From Ferdinandcohnia sp036965045 (GTDB taxonomy: Bacteria > Bacillota > Bacilli > Bacillales > Bacillaceae_L), in the NCBI RefSeq assembly GCF_036965045.1, contig NZ_JBALOV010000007.1, positions 186,001-250,000 on the forward strand: 64,000 nt of DNA. Direction: 5' to 3'. The position numbers were made by a program, and so were the translations under genes. Position 1 is the stretch's first letter, and each line of letters begins with the position of its first letter. The notes under the pieces are model-generated. The model worked only from the letters and a program-made list of their open reading frames with translations. It was not told the DNA's origin and did not search any database. Positions 1-8,215 of the stretch are shown here, piece after piece.

Positions 1-1
1 C

Positions 2-904
2 CATCCAATTATTGAAAAACTCAGCTATCGGGGAGTTCCAAAAACACTTGCGATATTGCTTATTTATTTCGTTTTTTTCGGCGGCATTGGAATCGCACTA
101 TACAAAGGTATACCAGTGATACTTGCACAGCTTAAGGACCTTGCCGAAAGCATTCCAGAGTTTAGTAAAACCTATAGGGTTTGGCTTATTGAAATTGAAT
201 CAGGAACTTCAAAACTTCCTGCTTTTGTTCATGGTCAGCTTGATGATTTGCTTAATTCAGCAGAAGATTATGTAGATTATCTGCTCTCAAAGACAATCGA
301 AATTTTTAAAGGGCTACTTAATTCCATTTTTATTATTGCGATCATTCCGTTCATTGTTTTTTATATGCTAAAGGATCATGACCAAATGATTAAGGCACTT
401 TGGTATATTACTCCTCGTAGACTGAGAAAAGCGGGTCAGCTTTTTTTCAGAGATGTTGATGAATCCTTGGGTAATTATATAAGAGGGCAGCTCATTGTTT
501 GTTTACTTGTTGGCACGACCGCGGCGGTAGCATTTTGGATCTCAGGAATGAAATATCCATTATTATTCGGGAGCATTGTTGGAGTTACTAACATTATTCC
601 TTATTTTGGACCGATAATTGGCGCAATCCCAGCAGCCATTATTGCAGCAACGATCTCGATAAAAATGCTAATCATTGTTGTGATTGTGGTATTTGGACTG
701 CAGTTTATTGAAGGAAACCTGCTGTCACCGATTATCGTAGGAAAAAGCCTGCGGTTACATCCAATTGTAATCATTGCGGCCCTTTTAGTAGGTGGAGAAA
801 TTGGAGGTGTTGTGGGTCTCATCATTGCGGTACCGCTTGTAGCTATTCTAAAGGTATTTATTGTTCATGCAAAGCAGCATTTATCCGTTATCCGAAAGGA
901 ATAG
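2..904 (+). CDS. yrrI: AI-2E family transporter (YrrI-like), 5' truncated by window edge
   Basis: The reading frame is open from base 2, so the N-terminus lies outside the window and about 300 C-terminal residues remain. It encodes a polytopic membrane protein with several hydrophobic segments and the typical AI-2E permease central part (VGTTAAVAFWISGMKYPLL, then NIIPYFGPIIGAIPA) and a final helix pair around GGEIGGVVGLIIAVPLVAI. Members of this family export small molecules or ions; the substrate of this one is unknown. It lies directly before the alaS T-box leader, as yrrI does in Bacillus subtilis. Any ATG or TTG near base 56 is internal and not the true start. Confidence 0.85.
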   Translation, partial: HPIIEKLSYRGVPKTLAILLIYFVFFGGIGIALYKGIPVILAQLKDLAESIPEFSKTYRVWLIEIESGTSKLPAFVHGQLDDLLNSAEDYVDYLLSKTIEIFKGLLNSIFIIAIIPFIVFYMLKDHDQMIKALWYITPRRLRKAGQLFFRDVDESLGNYIRGQLIVCLLVGTTAAVAFWISGMKYPLLFGSIVGVTNIIPYFGPIIGAIPAAIIAATISIKMLIIVVIVVFGLQFIEGNLLSPIIVGKSLRLHPIVIIAALLVGGEIGGVVGLIIAVPLVAILKVFIVHAKQHLSVIRKE

Positions 905-911
905 ACCATTA

Positions 912-940
912 TTGACAAATATTTTTGACTTGAATATAAT
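912..940 (+). promoter_or_regulatory. Consensus sigma-A promoter for alaS
   Basis: TTGACA at 912-917 and TATAAT at 935-940 are separated by exactly 17 bases, a full consensus housekeeping promoter. The start site would fall near 947, just before the T-box leader. Confidence 0.85.
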
Positions 941-946
941 TGACAA

Positions 947-1205
947 GAAATGATGTATTTAAATGAAAACTATGAAGGAACCAGTATGTTACAGACCATC
1001 AAACCAGAGAGGGATTTCCAAGGCTGAGAGGAATTCCAGATGAAGGGTAACAGAACGCTACTCCTGAGTGTAGGAAAACCTACCGGTGAATACCGTTATC
1101 AATATACGAAGGTGATGGACGTGCTCTTTTTTGCGTCCATAATCAGGGTGGTACCGCGAGCATACTCTCGTCCCTGTTTTTAGGGATTAGAGTATTTTTT
1201 TATGT
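947..1205 (+). promoter_or_regulatory. T-box riboswitch (alanine) upstream of alaS
   Basis: The leader carries the T-box antiterminator sequence AGGGTGGTACCGCG at 1145-1158, followed by a competing terminator hairpin (arms near 1162-1177 and 1181-1197) ending in a T run at 1195-1201. Upstream there is the Stem I material: GA motif near 1006-1012, distal loop GGCTGAGAGGAATTCC near 1022-1036, and a specifier region where GCT at 1057-1059 would pair with tRNA-Ala. Uncharged tRNA-Ala is expected to stabilise the antiterminator and allow alaS transcription. The class and target are clear; the exact specifier placement is inferred from position and from the downstream gene. Confidence 0.93.
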
Positions 1206-1230
1206 CTAAAATGATAGTGGAGGTTATAAA

Positions 1231-3864
1231 ATGAAACAGTTAACATCAGCTCAAGTACGACAAATGTTTTTAGATTTTTTCCAATCAAAGGGACATGCAG
1301 TTGAACCGAGTGCTTCATTAGTTCCGCATGAAGATCCCTCTTTGCTATGGATTAATAGTGGAGTTGCTACATTAAAAAAATATTTTGATGGGCGGGTCAT
1401 TCCAGGGAACCCTAGGATTTGTAATGCACAAAAGTCGATCCGTACAAATGATATTGAAAATGTAGGGAAAACAGCAAGACACCACACTTTCTTTGAAATG
1501 CTCGGTAACTTCTCGATTGGTGATTACTTCAAAGAAGAAGCGATTGAATGGGCGTGGGAATTTTTAACTAGCAAGGAATGGATCGGGTTCGATCCAGAGA
1601 AGCTATCTGTCACAATCCATCCAGAAGATGATGAGGCTCATGAAATTTGGAATAAAAAAATCGGAATTCCAGAAGAGCGTATTATTCGTCTTGAAGGAAA
1701 CTTCTGGGATATTGGTGAAGGCCCAAGTGGTCCAAATACAGAAATCTTCTTCGACCGTGGTGAAAAGTTTGGAAATGATTCGAATGATCCAGAATTATAC
1801 CCAGGTGGAGAAAACGAACGTTATTTAGAAATCTGGAACCTTGTGTTCTCACAATTTAATCATAATCCGGATGGTACATATACACCGCTACCTAAGAAAA
1901 ATATTGATACTGGAATGGGTCTTGAAAGAATGTGTTCAGTCATTCAAAATGTGCCGACAAACTTTGATACAGACCTTTTCATGCCTATTATCGAGGCAAC
2001 TGAGTCCATTTCAGGAGAAAAATATGGACAAGAAAAAGAAAAGGATGAAGCATTTAAGGTGATTGCTGACCACATCCGTACCGTTACATTTGCGGTAGGA
2101 GACGGAGCGCTTCCATCAAATGAAGGAAGAGGGTATGTCATCCGAAGATTGCTCAGACGTGCTGTCCGTTATGCTAAAAAAATCTCAATCAATCGTCCAT
2201 TTATGTATGAACTCGTTCCTGTCGTTGGTGAGATTATGGTTGATTTTTACCCAGAAGTGAAGGAAAAAACGGAATTTATCCAAAAGGTAGTAAAAACAGA
2301 AGAAGAACGCTTCCATGAAACATTACATGATGGATTAGCTATCCTTTCAACTGTAATTCAAAAGGAAAAAGATAACGGCAGTGACACTATTTCTGGTGCA
2401 GATGTCTTCCGTTTATATGACACGTATGGATTCCCTGTGGAATTGACCGAGGAATATGCTGAAGAAGAAGGCATGAAAGTGGATCACGATGGATTCGAAC
2501 GTGAAATGGAAAGCCAACGTGAAAGAGCTAGAGCCGCTCGTCAAGATGTTGATTCTATGCAAGTGCAAAGTGGTGTTCTCGGTGAAATAAAAGTTGAAAG
2601 TATTTTTGTCGGTTATGATGAGCTAGAGACACAATCAACAGTTCTTGTATTGGTAAAAGATGGACAAATCGTTGAGCAGGCAAACGAAGGGGAAGAAATT
2701 CAGCTTATTTTAGACAAAACGCCTTTCTATGCGGAGAGCGGTGGTCAAATTGCAGATGAAGGTACACTTGAAAATGAAACAACAAAACTGTTGGTAAGAG
2801 ACGTTCAAAAGGCACCAAATGGACAAAATCTTCACCGAGTTGTCATTGAAAAAGGAAGTATATCTAAAGGTAATCAACTCCATGCAAAAGTTAACCAGGA
2901 AAATCGCGGTGATGTCATTAAAAATCATACAGCGACACATTTATTGCATCAGGCATTAAAGGATGTTCTTGGAGTCCATGTAAACCAAGCGGGTTCACTT
3001 GTAACATCAAGCCGATTACGTTTTGACTTCTCGCACTTTGGACAAATCAAACCTGAAGAGCTTGAGCAAATTGAATCAATTGTGAACGAAAAAATTTGGA
3101 GCAGCATCCCAGTAGAGATTGATTACAAATCATTAACGGAAGCAAAAGCGATGGGAGCAATGGCTTTATTCGGCGAGAAATATGGTGACATTGTTCGTGT
3201 TGTTCAGGTTGGCGACTATAGCTTAGAGCTTTGTGGTGGATGCCATGTACCGAATACGTCTACAATCGGACTATTTAAGATTGTCTCTGAATCAGGAATT
3301 GGGGCTGGAACACGTCGTATTGAAGCAGTAACTGGGGAGGCAGCGTACCATGTCATAAATGACCAAGTGAAAATGCTTCATGAAGTGGCTAATCTATTAA
3401 AAACAAAGCCAACCGATGTTTCATCAAGAATTGAAACCATGCAGCAAGAAATTCGCACTTTACATCGTGAAAATGAATCACTTTCAGCAAAGCTTGGCAA
3501 TATTGAAGCTGGTAGCCTTGTTGACAAAGCAAAAGAAATCAACGGAGTTACTGTTTTATATAGTAAGGTAAATGCCCAAGATATGAATAATCTTCGTGCA
3601 ATGGTTGATGACTTAAAACAAAAGCTAGGTTCCGCGGTTATTGTATTAGGTTCTGTGAATGAAGAAAAAGTAAACCTGACGGCTGGAGTAACAAAAGATT
3701 TGATTGAAAGAGGCTTCCATGCCGGAAAACTAATTAAGGAAGTTGCAACCCGCTGTGGTGGCGGCGGTGGTGGTCGTCCAGATATGGCTCAAGCAGGTGG
3801 TAAAAACCCAGAACAACTTGAATCTGCATTAGCATTTGTAGAGGAATGGGTGAAAAATATCTAA
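1231..3864 (+). CDS. alaS: Alanyl-tRNA synthetase
   Basis: This enzyme charges tRNA-Ala with alanine in the cytoplasm. The 877 residues match the usual family length. The order is an N-terminal class II catalytic domain (GNFSIGDYF near residue 91), an editing domain with the zinc motif HTATHLLH near residue 566 and CGGCH at 668, and a C-terminal part ending in a glycine run (GGGGGGRPDMAQAGG) that belongs to the DHHA1 domain. The ATG is preceded by GGAGG at 1219-1223. Expression is controlled by the T-box leader just upstream. A hairpin at 3877-3907 follows the gene. Confidence 0.98.
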   Translation: MKQLTSAQVRQMFLDFFQSKGHAVEPSASLVPHEDPSLLWINSGVATLKKYFDGRVIPGNPRICNAQKSIRTNDIENVGKTARHHTFFEMLGNFSIGDYFKEEAIEWAWEFLTSKEWIGFDPEKLSVTIHPEDDEAHEIWNKKIGIPEERIIRLEGNFWDIGEGPSGPNTEIFFDRGEKFGNDSNDPELYPGGENERYLEIWNLVFSQFNHNPDGTYTPLPKKNIDTGMGLERMCSVIQNVPTNFDTDLFMPIIEATESISGEKYGQEKEKDEAFKVIADHIRTVTFAVGDGALPSNEGRGYVIRRLLRRAVRYAKKISINRPFMYELVPVVGEIMVDFYPEVKEKTEFIQKVVKTEEERFHETLHDGLAILSTVIQKEKDNGSDTISGADVFRLYDTYGFPVELTEEYAEEEGMKVDHDGFEREMESQRERARAARQDVDSMQVQSGVLGEIKVESIFVGYDELETQSTVLVLVKDGQIVEQANEGEEIQLILDKTPFYAESGGQIADEGTLENETTKLLVRDVQKAPNGQNLHRVVIEKGSISKGNQLHAKVNQENRGDVIKNHTATHLLHQALKDVLGVHVNQAGSLVTSSRLRFDFSHFGQIKPEELEQIESIVNEKIWSSIPVEIDYKSLTEAKAMGAMALFGEKYGDIVRVVQVGDYSLELCGGCHVPNTSTIGLFKIVSESGIGAGTRRIEAVTGEAAYHVINDQVKMLHEVANLLKTKPTDVSSRIETMQQEIRTLHRENESLSAKLGNIEAGSLVDKAKEINGVTVLYSKVNAQDMNNLRAMVDDLKQKLGSAVIVLGSVNEEKVNLTAGVTKDLIERGFHAGKLIKEVATRCGGGGGGRPDMAQAGGKNPEQLESALAFVEEWVKNI

Positions 3865-3876
3865 TAAACAGTGATT

Positions 3877-3907
3877 TTGTATCATCCTGTGTATTGGGAT
3901 GATACAA
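3877..3907 (+). terminator. Hairpin terminator after alaS
   Basis: An 11-bp perfect stem (TTGTATCATCC with GGATGATACAA) lies 13 bases after the alaS stop and is followed by a T-rich stretch. Confidence 0.65.
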
Positions 3908-4011
3908 ATTGTCACTTCTTGTTTCTATTTAGTTGTGATTAGTGTACAATAAATGGTAAGATTTACATGCCCGGATTCACACATCAGAATCTAAAGAGTG
4001 AGGTGCAAAAC

Positions 4012-4278
4012 TTGAGCTCATTTGATAAAACAATGAAATTCAACTTTCCAGAGGAACCAGTTGAAACAAATGTAAATGAAGTATTATTCAATGTATATGA
4101 TGCTCTTCAAGAAAAAGGGTATAATCCAATCAATCAAATCGTAGGATACTTATTGTCAGGTGACCCTGCATATATTCCACGTCATAATGATGCAAGGAAT
4201 ATCATCCGAAAGCTTGAACGAGATGAAATAATTGAGGAGTTAGTGAAATCATATTTAAAGATTCATCGTGAGGGGTAA
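4012..4278 (+). CDS. yrzL: IreB/ReoM-family regulatory phosphoprotein (YrzL, UPF0297)
   Basis: A small cytoplasmic protein of 88 residues. Homologues in Enterococcus (IreB) and Listeria (ReoM) are substrates of the PASTA serine/threonine kinase and control cell-wall synthesis through MurA stability. The N-terminal SSFDKTMKF segment holds a threonine at residue 7, the phosphorylation site of the family. I place the start at TTG 4012 because GTGAGGTG at 3998-4005 is a well-spaced SD and the family begins at SSFDK; an upstream ATG at 3967 has no SD. It starts the yrzL-ruvX-yrzB operon, with ruvX five bases downstream. Confidence 0.9.
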   Translation: MSSFDKTMKFNFPEEPVETNVNEVLFNVYDALQEKGYNPINQIVGYLLSGDPAYIPRHNDARNIIRKLERDEIIEELVKSYLKIHREG

Positions 4279-4283
4279 AACGA

Positions 4284-4700
4284 ATGAGGATTCTCGGTTT
4301 AGACGTCGGCTCTAAAACAGTCGGTGTCGCCGTCAGTGATGAAATGGGCTGGACTGCTCAAGGCATTGAAACAATCAAGATTAATGAAGAACGTCAGCAG
4401 TTTGGTTTGGAACGACTAGGTGAGATTATTAAGGAATATGGAGTAGAATCTGTCGTCATCGGTTTGCCTAAGAATATGAATGGAACGATTGGACCACGTG
4501 GCGAGGCAAGTCAGCACTTTGCTAATATGGTTGAGGAGAGATTCAGCCTTCCGGTTGTTTTATGGGACGAGCGTCTCTCAACAGTAGCGGCCGAACGAGT
4601 CCTGTTATCCGCAGACGTAAGTCGAAAAAAGCGAAAGCAAGTAATCGATAAAATGGCAGCAGTCATGATTCTCCAGGGGTATCTTGATAGTAAAAATTAA
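4284..4700 (+). CDS. ruvX: Holliday-junction-resolvase-like 16S rRNA maturation nuclease (RuvX/YqgF, YrrK)
   Basis: A 138-residue RNase H-fold protein of the YqgF family, whose characterised members act in 5' end maturation of 16S rRNA. The acidic active-site positions are visible in GLDVGSKTVGVAVSD at the N-terminus, in VVIGLPKNMNG mid-protein and in LWDERLSTVAAE toward the end. The ATG follows GTGAGGGG closely. The stop overlaps the SD region of yrzB, so the three genes are probably translated from one message. Confidence 0.93.
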   Translation: MRILGLDVGSKTVGVAVSDEMGWTAQGIETIKINEERQQFGLERLGEIIKEYGVESVVIGLPKNMNGTIGPRGEASQHFANMVEERFSLPVVLWDERLSTVAAERVLLSADVSRKKRKQVIDKMAAVMILQGYLDSKN

Positions 4701-4714
4701 TGAGGTGGATTTAT

Positions 4715-5002
4715 ATGGAACATGGTGAAAAGCAAATTACAGTAGTAGATGAACAAGGAAATGAAATTCTTTGTGAAGTATTATTTACATTCGAGTCAGA
4801 AGAATTTGGAAAGTCTTACGTCCTTTATTATCCAGTAAGTGATGAGAATGAGGATGAAGAAGATATTGAAATTCATGCATCAAGCTTTAGCCCTTCTGAG
4901 GACGGAGAAGATGGAGAACTTCAACCAATTGAAACAGAAGAAGAATGGGATCTTGTCGAAGAAATGTTAAATACATTCCTTGATGAAGAAGGTGAAGAAT
5001 AA
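4715..5002 (+). CDS. yrzB: DUF1292 family protein YrzB
   Basis: A highly acidic 95-residue protein of unknown function found next to yrzL and ruvX throughout the Bacillaceae. It begins with EHGEKQITVVDEQGNEILCE, typical of DUF1292, and has an Asp/Glu-rich central and C-terminal part without membrane segments. The ATG at 4715 is preceded by GAGGTGG at 4702-4708; an ATG overlapping the ruvX stop (4700) lacks an SD. A terminator follows directly after the stop. Confidence 0.88.
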   Translation: MEHGEKQITVVDEQGNEILCEVLFTFESEEFGKSYVLYYPVSDENEDEEDIEIHASSFSPSEDGEDGELQPIETEEEWDLVEEMLNTFLDEEGEE

Positions 5003-5024
5003 AACAGCTGCGTGCTGTTTTTTT
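5003..5024 (+). terminator. Terminator of the yrzL-ruvX-yrzB operon
   Basis: AACAGC and GCTGTT form a short stem around TGCGT and are followed by a T run that ends at 5024. Confidence 0.8.
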
Positions 5025-5126
5025 CTTTGTCCGCCCAATTAACTCCCCTAAAAGCCCCGAGATTGACTCGCAAATAGACAGATTTTAAAGAAAAATCTAC
5101 AATATACTAGTGAATTCTTCCTAAAA

Positions 5127-5158
5127 TTGACGAATTAGATAAAAAAATGTAGTATAAT
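5127..5158 (+). promoter_or_regulatory. Putative sigma-A promoter for mltG
   Basis: TTGACG at 5127-5132 is followed after 17 bases by TAGTAT, which overlaps TATAAT at 5153-5158. The -10 is convincing; the exact register is uncertain. Confidence 0.5.
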
Positions 5159-5187
5159 AATTCGAGTGAGGGGAGGATTTACGATAT

Positions 5188-6324
5188 ATGTCAGATAACG
5201 AATCGAAAAAGGATGTTTATAAAAAGAATTTACAAGAACGTCATCGTGAAGCAAGAATGATCCGTAAAATCGTATTTATCGTATTTATAATTATACTATT
5301 AGCTATTTCTGGAATAATCGGCGGAGGCTATTTATATATAAAATCAGCGCTTGAGCCAGTTGACCCTACCAATAAAGAACCAATCGAGGTCACAATTCCA
5401 ATTGGTTCTTCACCAACAGCCATTGCTCGTATTCTTGAGGAAAACGATATTGTTAAAAACGCAAGGGTTTTTCGATACTACACGAAATTTAAAAATGAAT
5501 CTGGTTTTCAGGCAGGAGAATATACGTTTAATCAATCAATGAACTTTGATGAAATCATTGAAAGTTTGAAATCAGGAATTCTTATGGGTGAACCGACTTT
5601 TAAACTCGTAATCCCTGAAGGAAAACAACTTGAGGAAATTGCAACGATTATTGCTGAACAAACAGGATACACCCAGGAGGAAGTCATTAATAAAATGGAT
5701 GATTCTGACTATGTTCGTGACTTAATCAGCAGATACCCAAGCGTATTAACGGAAGAAATCTTGAATAAGGATATTAAGCATCCACTTGAAGGATATCTAT
5801 TCCCTGCAACCTATCCGTTTTATGAGAAAAAACCTTCAATTGAATCTATCGTTGAAACAATGCTAGAGCAAACGGAGAAAATTCTAGTAAAATACGCAGG
5901 ACTCATAGAAGGGAATAAATATATAGATTCAACTCATAAACTACTAACGATGGCTTCGTTAATAGAGGAGGAAGCGACAGCACAAACAGACCGTGAGACT
6001 ATTTCCAGTGTGTTTTATAATCGTTTAGATGCTGATATGCCACTTCAAACAGATCCGACTGTTCTATATGCATTAGGAAAACATGAAAAGCGCGTACTAT
6101 ACGAGCATCTTGATGTGAATTCACCGTATAATACGTATAAAAATAAAGGGTTAACACCAGGACCGATTGCAAATAGCGGGGAATCGTCTTTATCAGCCGC
6201 ACTCAACCCGGCTGAAACAGATTATTTATATTTCCTGGCAGCACCAACAGGTGAAGTGTATTACTCCAAGACATTGGAAGAACATAATGTGAAAAAAGCA
6301 CAGTATATTACAAATCAACAATAG
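5188..6324 (+). CDS. mltG: Endolytic murein transglycosylase MltG (YrrL, YceG-like)
   Basis: This membrane-anchored lytic transglycosylase cleaves nascent peptidoglycan strands outside the cell. The 378 residues show a short basic cytoplasmic tail, a membrane helix at about 29-50, a LysM-like region, and the YceG catalytic domain with ASLIEEEA, where Glu260 is in the catalytic position, plus LQTDPTVLYALG and GLTPGPIANSG further on. The start has GGGGAGGA at 5170-5177. It keeps its conserved place between yrzB and the trmR cluster. A 14-bp hairpin follows. Confidence 0.95.
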   Translation: MSDNESKKDVYKKNLQERHREARMIRKIVFIVFIIILLAISGIIGGGYLYIKSALEPVDPTNKEPIEVTIPIGSSPTAIARILEENDIVKNARVFRYYTKFKNESGFQAGEYTFNQSMNFDEIIESLKSGILMGEPTFKLVIPEGKQLEEIATIIAEQTGYTQEEVINKMDDSDYVRDLISRYPSVLTEEILNKDIKHPLEGYLFPATYPFYEKKPSIESIVETMLEQTEKILVKYAGLIEGNKYIDSTHKLLTMASLIEEEATAQTDRETISSVFYNRLDADMPLQTDPTVLYALGKHEKRVLYEHLDVNSPYNTYKNKGLTPGPIANSGESSLSAALNPAETDYLYFLAAPTGEVYYSKTLEEHNVKKAQYITNQQ

Positions 6325-6326
6325 TA

Positions 6327-6360
6327 GTAACTTTATTCAGCAATGTCTGAATAAAGTTAC
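6327..6360 (+). terminator. 14-bp hairpin after mltG
   Basis: GTAACTTTATTCAG and its perfect complement surround CAATGT immediately after the mltG stop. No T tract follows, so it may act as a 3' end stabiliser rather than a simple intrinsic terminator. Confidence 0.55.
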
Positions 6361-6480
6361 AGCCTCCGGCGGATGCCACAGATTTTTAAGATCAAAGACT
6401 AAGAACGCTACTTCCTGGGGCAAAGTCTTTGTGACCCACATCGTGTGGTCCTAAAAAAATCCGGGCTAAATACGTCAAGG
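6361..6480. repeat. Structured intergenic repeat element (nested stems)
   Basis: This non-coding stretch folds as an outer stem (GATTTTTAAG at 6381-6390 with CTAAAAAAATC at 6451-6461) enclosing two hairpins: CAAAGACT/AGTCTTTG (6393-6400, 6424-6431) and CCACA/TGTGG (6436-6448). The 3' end CAAGGCGC resembles the ends of the repeats at 17.4 and 44.3 kb. I recall similar short elements dispersed in Bacillus genomes, but this window contains only one full copy. Confidence 0.55.
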
Positions 6481-6493
6481 CGCATTTGATCTA

Positions 6494-6517
6494 AGGGAAC
6501 CCAATATGGCGTTCCCT
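6494..6517 (+). terminator. Small hairpin between mltG and trmR
   Basis: AGGGAAC and GTTCCCT flank a short loop and are followed by ATTCCTTTA, a weak terminator-like signal. Confidence 0.35.
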
Positions 6518-6615
6518 ATTCCTTTATGGTAAAATGAATCGAGAAAAATGATCATACAAAAACAAATGACTATGTTTTTAACAAATACCACCATACTGAA
6601 ATGGAGGTTTTTTTC

Positions 6616-7266
6616 TTGTTATCAAGCAAAATAACCAATTATTTAGAGGCTCTACTTCCAAAACGGAACGAAATCGTTGAAGAAATTGAACATTATGCAA
6701 AAGAAAACAATGTACCAATCATGGAACTAGTCGGCATTGAAACGATGCTTCAAATACTGCGCATATCCCAGCCAAAGCAAATTCTCGAAATTGGAACTGC
6801 GATTGGCTATTCTGCGATACGCATGGCACAGGCACTGCCTGGAACAAAAATCGTAACACTTGAAAGGGATACTGAACGGTATGAAAAAGCCCTTGAAAAC
6901 ATTGAACGGACTGGGACAGAATCTCAAATCAACGTTATTTTTGGTGACGCCCTTGAGGTTGCAGATGAAGTGAAAAAACACGGGAAATTTGATTGCATTT
7001 TTATTGATGCCGCCAAAGGCCAATATCGACATTTTTTTGACAACTACGAAAAAAGCCTTTCAAAGGATGGCTTAATTGTGACTGATAATGTACTATTTAA
7101 AGGGCTTGTGGCGGAGGAAGAAATCGAGAATAAAAGAATCCGAAATCTCGTTACAAAAATTAAATCGTATAACGAATGGCTCCTCGCACACCCAGATTAC
7201 CAAACAACCATCTTACCAGTAGGGGATGGGGTTGCATTAAGTAAAAGAAGAGGTGTTAAGGAATGA
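6616..7266 (+). CDS. trmR: tRNA 5-hydroxyuridine methyltransferase TrmR (YrrM)
   Basis: TrmR methylates 5-hydroxyuridine at tRNA wobble position 34 to give 5-methoxyuridine, using S-adenosylmethionine. The protein is a class I O-methyltransferase: motif I is ILEIGTAIGYSAIRMA and the metal/substrate part is FIDAAKGQY, TDNVLFKGLV. I choose TTG 6616, since GGAGG at 6603-6607 is correctly spaced for it while the ATG at 6601 lies inside that SD. The stop overlaps the next start by four bases. The two downstream U32 proteins make the hydroxyuridine that this enzyme modifies, so the three form one pathway. Confidence 0.92.
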   Translation: MLSSKITNYLEALLPKRNEIVEEIEHYAKENNVPIMELVGIETMLQILRISQPKQILEIGTAIGYSAIRMAQALPGTKIVTLERDTERYEKALENIERTGTESQINVIFGDALEVADEVKKHGKFDCIFIDAAKGQYRHFFDNYEKSLSKDGLIVTDNVLFKGLVAEEEIENKRIRNLVTKIKSYNEWLLAHPDYQTTILPVGDGVALSKRRGVKE

Positions 7267-8192
7267 AGAAACCAGAGCTTCTGGTCACGCCTACATGTGT
7301 AGAAGATATTGAACCATTGATTCATGCTGGAGCAACAGCTTTTATTATAGGTGAGCAACGTTACGGGTTGCGTCTTGCAGGGGAATTTAATCGGGAGCAA
7401 ATTGTTCAAGCGGTTGAAATTGCCCATGCTCAAGATGCAAAAATTTATGTAGCAGTTAATGCCATCTTCCATAATGAAAAAGTGGATGAGTTAGCAGACT
7501 ATGTTGCGTTTTTACGGGACCATAAAGTAGATGCAATCGTGTTTGGAGACCCTGCAGTATTAATGACTGTCCGTGAGGTTGCCCCGGAATTGAAGCTGCA
7601 CTGGAATACAGAAACGACTGCGACAAACTGGTATACATGTAATTATTGGGGAAGAAAAGGTGCAAAGCGTGCAGTGCTTGCTCGTGAATTAAACATGGAT
7701 GCGATTGTTGAAATAAAAGAAAATGCAGAAGTTGAAATTGAAGTTCAAGTTCACGGCATGATGTGCATGTTTCAGTCAAAGCGTTCATTAGTTGGTAACT
7801 ATTTCGAGTACCAAGGTAATGTGATGGAAATCGAAAACCGTAAAAAAGAAAAAGATATGTTTTTATTTGATAAAGAGCGCAATAACAAATATCCAATTTT
7901 TGAAGATGAAAATGGTACACATATCATGAGCCCAAATGATGTATGTATTATCGACGAATTGGAAGAAATGATTGATGCTGGCATTGACAGCTTTAAGATT
8001 GAAGGGATTCTTAAAACGCCCGAATATCTACTTGAGGTAACGAAAATTTATCGCAAAGCAATTGATTTATGTGTCGAAAATCGTGATGAATATGAAGACA
8101 TTAAGGATGACCTATTAGAGCAACTAGAAGAACTTCAACCAATTAATCGCCCGCTCGATACCGGTTTCTACTTTAAAGAAACGGTTTATTGA
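7263..8192 (+). CDS. trhP1: U32-family tRNA uridine hydroxylation protein TrhP1 (YrrN)
   Basis: In Bacillus subtilis the YrrN and YrrO pair is needed for prephenate-dependent hydroxylation of uridine 34 in tRNA. This 309-residue member has the U32 TIM-barrel pattern: LHWNTETTATNW, the GMMCMFQSKRSLVGNYF block, and DSFKIEGILKTPEYL. Of the cysteine set that binds an iron-sulfur cluster in the partner, only Cys in GMMC is visible here, so the cluster is likely absent. It overlaps trmR by ATGA and is followed closely by trhP2. Confidence 0.9.
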   Translation: MKKPELLVTPTCVEDIEPLIHAGATAFIIGEQRYGLRLAGEFNREQIVQAVEIAHAQDAKIYVAVNAIFHNEKVDELADYVAFLRDHKVDAIVFGDPAVLMTVREVAPELKLHWNTETTATNWYTCNYWGRKGAKRAVLARELNMDAIVEIKENAEVEIEVQVHGMMCMFQSKRSLVGNYFEYQGNVMEIENRKKEKDMFLFDKERNNKYPIFEDENGTHIMSPNDVCIIDELEEMIDAGIDSFKIEGILKTPEYLLEVTKIYRKAIDLCVENRDEYEDIKDDLLEQLEELQPINRPLDTGFYFKETVY

Positions 8193-8215
8193 TTAACCGC
8201 AGAGGAGGAAAATGC

